From Hofstenia miamia (lineage: Eukaryota; Xenacoelomorpha; Acoela), in assembly GCA_004352715.1 (NCBI GenBank), contig SCFE01000079.1, positions 1,180,871 to 1,244,870 of the forward strand: 64,000 bases of DNA, in the 5' to 3' direction. The translations under genes were made by a program, and so were the position numbers. The notes beneath the pieces were generated by a model. It ran no database searches. It saw nothing but the letters and a program-made list of their open reading frames with translations, and was not told where the DNA came from. Numbering within the stretch: position 1 is the stretch's first letter; each line of letters begins with the position of its first letter. Shown here in pieces: positions 43,701 through 57,100 of this stretch.

Positions 43701-46700
43701 TGTCGTCAAAACAGATGGCATTTTTCAGTGCAAAGCAGCAGCCCTTGAGAAAGACATGGTATTTGTGCTGTTTTGTTTGGTTCAATACTCGCAGAATATC
43801 TTTCTAAATTATACAAGATAGTAAATTATTATAGTTTTTTTAGAAATTTTATAATCTTCTGATAATAAAATTAAGTAATGCAACTAGAAACACATATGAT
43901 ATAAGATTTAATAGTAATTCCTTGCAACACAGAAATCAATGAAGAGCATAAATCTATTTGAATCCACCAATATTTTCTTCGACATTCAAAACAAAAAAGT
44001 CAAATGACCATAAAATAAAATGTATATAGTGAATTTCCGCAAATAAATATGTTTTCTTAAGCATTATTTACAAATTTGGTATAATGAGAGATTAAAAGCA
44101 ACTCACGTTAAGAAGTCGAACACTGCGAAGACTGAGTCTAGAAACGATGTCATTTTCAATTGTGACGGAAATTTGAAATTTTAAAGTTGAATGGCAAGCT
44201 TCAGGTGTGCAGACGGATCCAGGAACAGAAAACGCGTACACAGTTAAACGATTAAAGTAAGGTGAGTCCTTTAGCAGAAGGCCCATTAATGAGACTATTC
44301 CTCCACCTAAAGAATGTCCCACGAGTACCAATGAGTATTGTGGATAGACATCAAAGACATTTTTGAAAATATTTTCTTCCTCCAAAATTGCTAACACATA
44401 CTTCGTACAATTCAGAAAGCCCTAGAAAACAAACAATATAATTCAATTCTGATTCATTATCAAAAAATACTTAAGGCAAATGTATTGGTAATACCATGTC
44501 AATATATTTTTCTATCTCAGTAAAAAAAGTCTAAATTCATATCAACAAAAAATGTTATCCCAAAAACCAAGTATCAATGTTTGGGAAAAAAATACAAAAA
44601 TTATAGCACGTTTTTTTCCAATGTGATTGGAAACGAACTCAAAACTAAACAATTTTGTTGTTTAAATTCAAGTCATATACAGCATTGCCCAAAAGTCCCT
44701 TTAAAAATATAGAGTTTCGCTATGCTGTTTATATTGTTTGCATCATGCGTATTGATCTAAATTAAACTTTACATATAAAGTTTTAGTTTCATTATTGTGA
44801 ATTAGTTATTTTATCAGACCAGAGTGATTATAAGATAGATTTGTATTCCGTTTTCCAATGGTATCAGATATATGAGAAAACTGTTGCTGCCATAGGAAAC
44901 TAAGGCAAGATTTGGAAATAGATGACGGTGAGAACCTGAGAACATGTTATTGCTGTTTGGAAAGAAACATTGCAGCAATCATTGTCGACCAAAGATGAAC
45001 TCACTTGAAAATAATTCCAAGCTATAAATAAGAATAAGATTCTCTAATTACGCTACATCGCGTCATTACACAGGAATTAGTGCATAAATCTTGGAAATCA
45101 ATCAAATTGGATTATAATTACCTTGTTGAATGCACTGGCAAAAGATTAAAAAATATAACAATAGAGTAAGAAAAATAAAATTCTTAAAACGAGTGCTCAA
45201 TATGCATAGGTGTAAGGGACAAATTTAACTGGGTGTTTGGACAAAAAAATCTTCATTTTAGAGAGCAAGTTCGACAGCCCATACAAAAGTAACGGTTATT
45301 GAAAGCGATGTTAACACTGCAACGAACTAATTCCACCGTTAGAAGCGCAAATTGTCGTCTCATTTTCAACATCACAGTGCATCTGCCTATACTGTTGGGG
45401 TTACAGGGAAATTTCTGACAAAAACTTTCCACAAGAGATGGATGGGCAAATTTGTATCTAGACATTTCGTAGTGCAGAGTTTGCTTTATCTAACAATGCC
45501 CTGTGGGGGTAAAGTCAAACGCAAGACTGCATCTTTTGAATCAAGAACTTTTGTTGTATTGAAAGAGTCAATCCACGAAGTCTTTGATTAATATCCCCGG
45601 GATGTTCTGGACTGAATCAACAAGACAACTTACATCTATGCATTCAACATAACAGATTGCGAGGGAAACCTTATTACACTTAATTATCCTTTTACAAAAA
45701 TTTACATTTTACAATTCCAATGTTGAATAGTCTGTGCTAAATAATATATGTGAAAGTGACTTTTGGAACATAGTGTGTGGGACAATTAGGATGTGTGCGA
45801 ACTATTGTATCACATTCCCTTACTAATATTATTTAAAAAGTGATGGGTTTCTATACCACAAAGTTGTTCGCCAGTGAATCTTCATATAAATAGTTACACT
45901 ACTGTTATTTAATTAATATAGTACAAAAACTCCTAAAACCGAGATTATAACTTATGAAATGCGTAAGGAACTTTTCCTATTAATTAAAAAGAGCCTGCAT
46001 ATGAACTTCCTACGATTGTGAGACATTTTCTTACGGATCTGAATGATGATTTCTTTATAAAAGCGATTTTGTCAGCAAGCTTGAAGCGTTGTGACTAAGA
46101 ACATCGAGATATAGCATGCTTATATAATGAAATCAGTATATTATCCGTGCATAAGCATAATATGAACAATGTTACAAATAGTAAGGTAGTTTATTTTGGA
46201 GCTCATTTGTTAGGCCCAATGATATATTTTACAAGTTAGTATTTCTAAAATCTTGTGATTAGAATAAATAAAACCTTATGAGCTCGATGTGTCTCTGGAT
46301 AGCCGGGAATATGAACAACATCAACAGAAAGATCAGTAATAATGTCGGGAATGGAAAGAGAACCTCGTACTGTCACAACCAGTGCCTTGGTTTTGTGATC
46401 TAAAGAAACAACAAAGGGAGACTGACAGATGCTGTTTGTGAAGTTAGCGTAAACAATATCCTCATATTTTATTCGATTGCGGTAAATGAATGTGTCCATG
46501 TTAATTCCAAAATAGTCGCCGGCTACACGTGTCTCTCCAAGGCAGCAACATCTAAAAAATGTCATCAACAAAACTTAAGTGAAATTATTTCATGTCAGAG
46601 TTTAGAGGGATAACCCAGAGCGAATCCCTTAAAATGATTAACACATAATAAAAACCAATTCTGCTAAATCTCAGTGAATCGACAGGGTTTTTTCCACTTT

Positions 46701-49700
46701 GAATATCGGAGGTGCTCCATGAGCATCACCTATAAAATCAATTCTATTCATGACAAAGCAGCGAAACTTGGAGGACTATAAGTTACATTTTGAATTAATA
46801 CTAACAAGACTAGGAAACTGCCTCGTGCTATGCACGGGGATTTCAATGGGCTGTATTAAATATTTAATAAATGAATAAACTTTAAACAAACCATATGTTG
46901 TGTCTTTAATATTTTAGGAACGAAATAAGTATAATAAATGTGATCATCATACATTGGTAAAATGATTAATTAACCACTTAATATTATAAGCCCATTCAAA
47001 ACATGGTAGCACCTCATGCAAAAGAGTGTATAGAATCGCAATAAAATCGAGTCCGTTATTGTAGGGCGGTGACGTCAGGAAAATGACCAAAGTATCAAAA
47101 AATTGAAAAATGGCGCTAAAATTTGACAGGATCATAACTAAAATATAGCTAAGTACAAGAATTGTATATCCAATTAATATGGGATATATAAACAACCATT
47201 TACAAAACAACTTATTGATCGCAGGATGAAATTAATAAAATATAGGTTTTATTCAATATAATGAATAATAATAAAATTGATATTTTTAGGAAATATAAAA
47301 AAATGAGGGCCACAACTTCTTTCTATTCAGAGATATAACATTACTTCTCAAAGGGGTGCTGAGAAAGTGTACAAATGTTAAAATGTAACTGTCAGTCAGA
47401 TGCAGTCATTAAAAGACATAGATTACGACTAAAATTTGAAATGTAGAATAAATATAATGAGCATTTGCCATAGAACTTCAAACAAATATTTTTTGTTCTC
47501 AACATTTGTTTATTCAAAAATCAAAGCAATGCCACCCCTATATTGTTGACATCGAATATTACAACACGGGACGGAACGTTCGCAATAGTAACATTATCCT
47601 ATGGAAGGGACGAGTTTCAACAGCATTAAAACACTTTATATAAATCATAGAAAAACAAATTATACAACTAACCTTTGCGTGCAGCAGAACTCAGTGATAC
47701 ATCTACAAGGATTGCTGTATGTATAGTTAAGCCAACCATAGATAGACGTCGCATATCTCACATAGTGCTTAATATTAGCCATGGTTTCATCTCCGGGTTT
47801 ATACGAAGCACCATCTAGCAAAATTTGCCGCTCTTGTTTTTCAAGCAAGGATCGCTCGGCATATAACAGTGTTAAACCAGCAGCTATGTCACTTGGCACA
47901 AGATTTATATCGAGGTAGAACTCCTAAAAAATTCATTTAATTGATTACTCAAAACTACTTTTGTGTAAGATATATTACAGTTGTTTACAAAAACTTCTAC
48001 AAGTACATGCAATTTTATTAAATCTGTATTAATGATACCCATTAACAACAATTTATATAGCCCTGAATATCCGGCAGGTGTAATCAGTAGTGTTGTGGGA
48101 AACCAAATTTTTTGGTTCCAGTACGATTCAATCTAACTGGCCTTGGTCCATCTCCGTGTCATACCAGTCCCATATACATTTTTTACTCCTATTGTCCCAT
48201 GTGGTCTAAGAACAACTTCTTTTGTCAAAACTTTCGAAATTTGAATTCTTATTTTCTTCATTTATGACCTCATAGGACTGAATTGTCCCTCAGAACCTTA
48301 GTAAAAACTTTGATGTTATCTAAATATTTAAATTAAATATATTTCTTCGATAGAAGAAACTCTTTGTTAGTGCACTACTAGTTGGAATTCACATGATGTA
48401 TAGCGATTTATCGCATGCATGTTTAAAAAATAAATTTTGCCAATGATATATTGAAATCCTAGAATACTATTTAAACACAATTTCTTAATTTACCATAACT
48501 GCAAAATGCTGAAAGAATATATACAGAAAATAAATAAATTTCAAATTAAATCAATTACAAAACGTCATAGTAAAATTAGTTGCAAGCGGGTATTGAATTA
48601 ATTCGACAGGTGTAGCTTATGTAAGTGTCAATAAAGAGAATTTGAAATAACATTTCCAATTGAAATTGAGAAAGAGTAAGTTCTCACTACATTACATAAT
48701 GAATATATAGTTTTTTTAAAAATGTTTACTGAGCAAAAGTAGATGCTCATATTTCGTCGAAAAATTGCATGGATGATTTGTCTAAAAAATAATTTTACCT
48801 GAATTCATGCATCACAATTAAATCAAAAATTATTTTAAAAAATGCAAAAATAATTTGGTTAAATATTCAGTAAATTTTGTAATAAACAGCGCGAGTTACA
48901 TAATACAAATTTGTTTCACTTTTATTAAATCTGTTTATAAACACTAAATTGGTTTTAGTGTGCTTTTTACAATACAATGTGCACTTCAGAAATTAAATAA
49001 GGGCTGAGCCGGTCGAACCAGCTCGGGACCAGGTGAGATATAACTGAAGTTATATTTTCTTTTATATAATAGATTATGGATATCCAGCTGCAAATTGGTC
49101 GAAGTTTTAAGTCCTGACAGTTTATGCTGACTCAAGTTGCCCATGAGCCCAAGTCAAAGCAGTTGTGCGGACATCAAATCTAAATGTACTTAGGAGACTA
49201 AGTATTTCAGTGGGGCTGGAATAAACAAGATGAGACTTCTCTCAGAAAATACCATGCCCGGCCGATGCACAAAGTGGGAGACATTTATTGAGAAATCGTA
49301 AAAAAAATAATGCATAATATACATAGTCTTACATCTTATATAATGCTTGAGTTAAAATTTTGCATTTCTCCGCAAAGACACAACTTAATAAAACAATTTT
49401 TGATTTTTAGATGTTCCCAAACAATGCACAATTTAACACTCGAACTATGTTATGGGGTAAAATTTAACCCTGGCTTTTTAGTGTCATTTTCGTACAGATT
49501 ATGTTGATATTTTCTGACAATTAATACATTTTTATGATACAATCATTAATAATAAAAAACACTTTTTTATGCACATATCGTGCCACAAGTAACATTTTCA
49601 GATTTTGGTCAATTTTGACCGCAAAGCATTATCAATGCAAATATTTTATCCCAGAGAATTTTGTATTGTACTTGCAGCATGTAAGTTATTCTCTATACAA

Positions 49701-51151
49701 AGTATTGTACATAAATGAGAATCCAGTGTCTTATGCATTCCAGAAGTCTCCTGATTTCACAACATTGTATATTGCACAGAGATTATACTTGTAATTCAAG
49801 TTAACCCCAAAACCCAGAAAAATGGAGTCCTTGAATTATTGATACGCTGAGTCTCAAATATACATTGGAAAGAATAACCAGGAAAAAGCCATTTACAATT
49901 TGCAATCACATACTAGATGTTACAGCACAAAATACATTGCTGCTGTTCAAGAAAAGAAACACCTCAATAATAATAATAAAATGCATTCTAAAAATCTCGC
50001 AATTGAGATAACCACCGTGAGGTCAAGATTATATCAGAAGAAACCACAGTATGCATCTCTTATTTAACCTACAAACCTCATTGGAATTTCCCCAGCATTC
50101 AGGAAATGCCTACAGGTATATGTACCAAGAAACAAAAAGGCAAGTGCATTTTATGTAGCAGTTCAAATGGCATCAATCTTTAGTGTGGTAATTTTTGATG
50201 CAAGGAGGACCTAGTAACTGCCGTTCATTGCAAATCATGTTGCAAATAAAAATTTTGGTGTTCTAGTTTAGGCCCAAAAATCAATATCAAGAAATTTGAA
50301 TAATTTTAATTGCATACCACTGAGTGGAGGAAAACTAAATTGATTTGCTGTAAAATAAGTGTTGTGCGATAAATCAATTTGCAAGTTCATTACATGCTTT
50401 ACAACAAAGTGAAATAGCGCGATTTAAACAAGAAGGCTTTAGTCAGCAATAAATCGTCATAGAGGGTTTTATAGATTAATAGGTTTTGATGTAAAACGTG
50501 TTTGAAATAGACACTTTCAATTTTTCTAATGATAAATCAACGTCGGGAATAAAATTTTTCAAAATCCTTGCAAGTTCTTTAATAGATCAACAACAGAATA
50601 TGCAATAGTGAAATGTCAGACAAAACCTTCCTGACAGGGACTGATCATAGATGCTTTTCTAGATGATAAAGAAACGTTAGAATTTATTATTTCATTGTCT
50701 CATTAATGTATTAACATAGCAAATTTCATACGCGCGAAATTGAAGATATTTCTCAGATTATTAAATGAACCTAATTTCTTCCTATGTACTTCAGTCGATT
50801 TTTTATAGCATAGTTCGAGTGTTAAACGCGTATTTCTAAGTAAAAATAGTTTTAAATTATTTATTGAACTAATTGCATAAATTTCTTTGTAGTTATATAT
50901 TCAGTAACCAATTTTTTTGCTGTAACTTCACAATTGTTGAGTTTTCACGTGCTCCAACCACTACAACATATAAATATGTATTTTTATCTATGACTTGCAT
51001 GATATGCATACCTCACTAATTCGGTTTTTTATTTTACTTATACATCAAACTTCATTTTTTACTGTGACCCGACAATTGTTGGTTTCTTAAATGTTCCATG
51101 CATCATATCAATATGATCTTTTATCAATGCATTTCAATACGACATATTACA

Positions 51152-51197
<46 letters not shown>

Positions 51198-54100
51198 CAT
51201 TACATGTAAACAAATGATTTTTGTGTAATAACCAGACAATCGTCGGTTTTTCCAAAGCTTGCAATTTCTACATTTAATTCGAGATGTATTACACATTTTA
51301 TTATTAGAATTTAATTTTATTTGATTTTGCAGTAAACCTGTATAATATATTGAAAAGATATTTGAAAATATTTTTTCGGTTTTTTATTTTTAATATTTTG
51401 AAGAAATTCACACTTAACGGTAACCGTGAAGTAAAATTATTGGTTGTAGAATAAAATTGTTCTTAACATCTATTGAAAGCGGTATAAGCTCTAAAAAACG
51501 TACTAATGCTTTGCAAAGCACAAACTCTATACAACCGGCATTGTAGCGCAGACCTTTATTCAGGTGGGAAACTGGTCTTTTTGACCTGCGCAAGATCCAT
51601 GTCCGGGTAAAATGACATTTTACCCAACAGGACACGATCCGTGTAACACTGATTCGTGACTCGATCTGATCAGAGAAAGGTTAGTAGAACAATACGAAAA
51701 AAATGTTCTTACATAAAATTATAACTAAAAATCAACAAAAAATACAAAAATAATAAGCCATAATTTTTTAAGAATTTGAAAATTAAATTGTTTCTTAAAT
51801 TCGTTCGTGTTCTTCCCCTCTAAAAATAAGTTACCATCTATGAGTGACACGTCTAATTTTTAATCCTACTCACGGCTCGGTAAGGGTTGGCCCGCTTCCT
51901 AAACTCGATTAAATTGCTCAGTGGTAATAAAATTTTGAAAATTAGTAAAACATAGGTATACAAGAAAATGGAAATAAATAATTGTATGTGTTATAACTAT
52001 AATAGTGCGATACATTGCGTACGTGCAAGCTACACCAGCGAACACTGTTTAGCAAATCGATAATTCATATTTGAATACATTTTAAACATTAGCACAGCGT
52101 AGAAGCCTGGCTAAGAGACAAACAGTAAAATATTACATTTTCTTGGACGAAACGTGTTTCTGACGAACACATTTCTTTAGCAGTGCTGCGAAATGCAGTT
52201 TTGCTTCGTTGAATTGTATAATTTAGCATTTAAATTATCAGGCAAGAAGAAATATTGATGCGTTTGAGTGGTAATTGTATACTCAATTGCGTGTGGTTTG
52301 GAATTATAAGAGAAAGGAAACTGGACAAAGTATTGTCATTAGGAGAAAGGAAGAATGTTGACCGCAATGTGAGTCACTAAAGATCTTGCTGTGAAAAGAG
52401 TATGGATGTCTAAATGCGGTTAGAATTAAGTAGAGAAGATATGGTTAAAAGAGCTTTTTCAAATGCACATTCACATTAAGCTGACAACTTTGAAATGTTA
52501 AGGCAAACTTCTTTGTTGTCTGTTCAATTCCGTTAGAAGAATTTTGCTATCAAGGTTGGCAAAAAACTATTTTTTTTAAAAAAAAACGTTTTAAACGTCT
52601 AAAACAGTCATTTATGAGTTTAGACAGACCTAGCTCAAGGTATGAAAATTTTGCTAAAATTACAATAGCAAACTTATCAACATTCAGTTTACGTTTCATA
52701 CACGTAAACAAAACGCACATTTTGCCATTTTGTCGGTAAAATATCGGTTCTAAAAGTTCAAAAATTATTTACCAAACTTTCCTATATAAAATATAAAAAA
52801 ACATTTTAAAGAAACACTGCAAAACAGTTGTTTTAAACACACCCTGCTTAAAACTTGCCAACTCAGTCTGGAATTAGATGAAATTAAATTAATTAAAACA
52901 TGTGAAAATTATTTATGCAGAGCGAGGGTGATGTCTCGTACACTGTACTTTTATAGATGCAGGAAAAAGGTACTATACGCCCTCAAAATACGAGGCTTCA
53001 GCTATGAATTCGCCCATTTGGGTTATTAAAAACATGAACCAAATATAAACTATGCGTCTATTTCCGATTGAAAATCAGATTAATCGAATATTGAACTTCG
53101 ACGAAGCTATTTTTTCATTTGAAATACAAAAACGAGATAATGTTATTTTTTAAATGAATAGATTTTTATTGATTATCACATTCTCTGATATGGTCCTCCA
53201 GGGTTGGCATGTGTAAAACAAACTGTTGAAAACACCCCCTTTAGAAAACATAAATAACGTTTAATATCTTTGAAGGAACTTGTTTATGGTCCGTTTTACG
53301 CGATCTATTTTCAGATAACGCGTGTACTAACGACACTCTTTCGCTGTTCAATGGTACAATTTGACACGGAATTGCTCTTCGAATAATGCAAATCTGCGTA
53401 GACATCGAATCTATGTTCGAAGTTGCGCACATTGAGTTCAACCCAGGTACTTAGTGGAAGAGTAGATGGATAGTTCGCTGAACAGCGTGTCTCGTCCATT
53501 GGTTCATAACACTCCGAATGACATATGGAAAGTTAAGCACTCAATTTAGCAGAGAAATCATCCCATCTGGTATTCCTACGAACAATAACTTCTTTCACAA
53601 ATAAAACGTTTTTTGTTAACATTTAGTCACAATATTTTTATTAAATCTATAGAGTCCAGAGAAATAAACATAAAAAACGTTTTGAATGTATTTTCAGAAA
53701 ATCACAAAACTAACAACGCGTTTCAAAAGTAGCGGTTATTGATCGGGATTCTCAAAGAATTGAAGGTTCCACCAAAATACTGCATTATGATTATAATTTT
53801 GAAACAAGTAGTAAAAGTAATACCAGCAGTTTGTTCATGTGCAAAGAAGTCGTGAGTTAATATTTGTGATATTTAACTGCTCAAATTCATTGGCAAAAAA
53901 TCGTAAATACCCCTGCACCATGTGCCAATTTCGATACTGATGTAAAACAATTTTAAAAAATAAAATCAATAAAATGCATGGTTCAAACTAACCACTTAAA
54001 GATAAAAGCTTTGAAGTTGACATTTTTCAATGCTGCTAACAAAATGTATAAAACCAGTAAAATTTAAGACTATGAAATAACGTCATAGTAATATTAACAG

Positions 54101-57100
54101 AACACCGCACTGCTTTGAGAGATTCTTGTGCTTTCCTATATAAACGCATGCGTCAGCTTAAGCATTCACTAGTTTTTATAGCAGGAATACACTAAAATAA
54201 TTACCTACAATGCATGTCTCTTTCCCGTAATTTCAAATATAAAGGAGGTAACATGTGCAACTTTGATGAGTGGAGTGAATTAACAAGATGAATTTAACGA
54301 GAATTGCGGCCAGCTGTTACAAATTGTATATATATATATATATANNNNNNNNNNNNNNNNNNNNNNNNNNNNNNNNNNNNNNNNNNNNNNNNNNNNNNNN
54401 NNNNNNNNNNNNNNNNNNNNNNNNNNNNNNNNNNNNNNNNNNNNNNNNNNNNNNNNNNNNNNNNNNNNNNNNNNNNNNNNNNNNNNNNNNNNNNNNNNNN
54501 NNNNNNNNNNNNNNNNNNNNNNNNNNNNNNNNNNNNNNNNNNNNNNNNNNNNNNNNNNNNNNNNNNNNNNNNNNNNNNNNNNNNNNNNNNNNNNNNNNNN
54601 NNNNNNNNNNNNNNNNNNNNNNNNNNNNNNNNNNNNNNNNNNNNNNNNNNNNNNNNNNNNNNNNNNNNNNNNNNNNNNNNNNNNNNNNNNNNNNNNNNNN
54701 NNNNNNNNNNNNNNNNNNNNNNNNNNNNNNNNNNNNNNNNNNNNNNNNNNNNNNNNNNNNNNNNNNNNNNNNNNNNNNNNNNNNNNNNNNNNNNNNNNNN
54801 NNNNNNNNNNNNNNNNNNNNNNNNNNNNNNNNNNNNNNNNNNNNNNNNNNNNNNNNNNNNNNNNNNNNGAGAATCGCCTTTTTGGGGTTTAAAATTGAGG
54901 AGAATGCAAAATTTTCGAATTTTTTCAGTTAGTGTATTTAAGCACCCTCTCAACAATATATCCTACTTGATTAATGGGTCTAAAAATTTATAATGAAAAA
55001 AACAAATTTTTTTGCTGGTTTTCACAAATATTCGTCGTTTATAAATTACAAACGGCGAATATATATATATATATATATATATAAGCATATAAGTAAAATT
55101 TGTAAAAAACACTTCGTTAAACTTCGCATTTCTAAGGGGATTTTCGCCAAAGTCGGAGCAAATATTGCGATTCCTTTGATAAAACCCTCCTAAAAATTTT
55201 TCCTTATAACATTATCCTAAACTTGCATGCACAAACGTTTGATGTGTATTCTATGTTACTGCACTGCAGTATCTAGACAGTTAGTTTCACGTAAAGCAAA
55301 CAGTGAGCAAAGCTAACACAAACACAACTACAACAATATGAATGAGGTGAGGAAAATCAAAGGAGAAGTCAAGCAGTGCGTCAGTTCAACACTAGAGATG
55401 AATAATAGCTTTTTTATTAGTTAGTATCGACTGTTCATTTTACGCTAAATACATACGCGGTTCAAGGTCTTAATAACACCTCATACTTGGAATCGTTCAA
55501 TCAATTAATTGATGCCAATTAACTGCAAATAATTGAACAGCAATAAATTTCTGATGACCCTGATTGAAACTGCATTATACATAAATGACTAGCGATTTCT
55601 TGATAAAGCTACGGATCGGCATTAGTGGCGTAACAACGAAGGAGCCATCAACCGTGAGAATGGGGTGACGTGTCAGATACTGTTGCATACTGTTTTGTAA
55701 TTAATGTTTTATCTGTATTAATCACGTTTTTCTATGATTCTTACCCATTCTTAAAATGTACATGTAATAAAGGCAAAGACAATTTCAGTGTCAGAATGTA
55801 GGGCGCAGTGAAATAACGCTAATTATTGTTAATAATTGTAAGAGAAGTAATTTCAATGACAACATGCCCAAAAATCCACTACTCTAATAAGTTAGGATTT
55901 GAGCCCCTGAGGCTGGTGGTTACGAGTTTTTTGTTGTCCAATACATTACCTGGGCTCAGCATTTCCTTTGAGATCATATATACACTTGTTCATTTATGGT
56001 TTTGTTATTTGGTACTTATACCTGGAACCATCAGAACAGAATGGAGACACAAACTAAATACAAGCAGTGATGTTGGCATAAATTTGGTGTCCCGCCACAG
56101 ATGCTTTATTAAAATAGAAAGACACCATTATACAAGGATCTGAATCTTAAAAGAAAATCGATGATGTTGATAAGGCGTTAATTAAGCCTAATGTTCGTAT
56201 TCATAATAGGGAGGCTGAAAAAGCAGGTTTTTCCTTTTCTTTCCAAAATGGCTTTTTTTCAAGTTGGATTTCAGACAATTTCTTAGTCAGTTTCACAAAT
56301 ATAATAATAACTGATGCCAAATTCCTTATGCCTTCAATATGAGTAGTTACACAACTCCATAAATGGGGAACATAAAAAAGTTGACTTTCTGCCAAATACC
56401 TCTGATGTTAGAAAAAACAATACATTTTTATAATTCGGATAAACGTAATAAGTTCCACTTGATGTGGTTAGTGATGATGATAATATTGGGGCATTCATAA
56501 AAATTGCTGCTCAATCGACCATAATTCTAAATCAATTTGAAAGCGTAAATTTAAAAGTATTTAGAGTGTTTCTTTAACCAAGCCTATGTGAAACTAAATA
56601 CAGATAGCAGGCTTTTCCCTAAATTTAAACTAGTACATTTCTAGGAAGAACGAAAATCTCAACATCACATCACACAAAAACGGTTAGAAAAGTGTGGAGA
56701 AAATCTCTAGTAAACCATATCATTTATACTTAAATATTATAACTATTCCACCAATGCAATCTGATGGAAAAGGTGAGAACAGATGTAAAAATGAAATTTT
56801 AGCACAAAAAAGAAACAGTGAACCAATTGCTAGTCAAAAACGCTAAATTGTGCAATACCAACTCCAAAACGAAAGGATGTAAACGAAAGTCCCAATTAAT
56901 ACATTGGATTGACAATTACATAATGGTTGAAAACATAATTGCATGCTATATTCATTACCAATTTAAAGGAATCACACACAGCAGTGAAATGAAATTATAA
57001 ATCTAGTAATATAAACGTTTATACTCAATGTTTTACTACAGACTACTCTTTGGATTTGCTCGCACATAATAATAAGTTTTACTTGATAGCCTTAAAGTAT

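Noticed and set aside
45253-45591. Frames on both strands suggestive of a transposase DNA-binding domain
   Set aside because: No helix-turn-helix signature or terminal repeat could be confirmed by eye.
48985-49060. T-arm-like GGTTCGACC on the minus strand
   Set aside because: No acceptor stem or D-arm can be drawn around it; not a tRNA.
54288-54993. Frames of 214-229 codons on both strands
   Set aside because: They only cross the N gap at 54345-54868.
55826-56143. 105-codon plus-strand frame in the lipase intron
   Set aside because: Hydrophobic AT-driven translation without motif or splice context.
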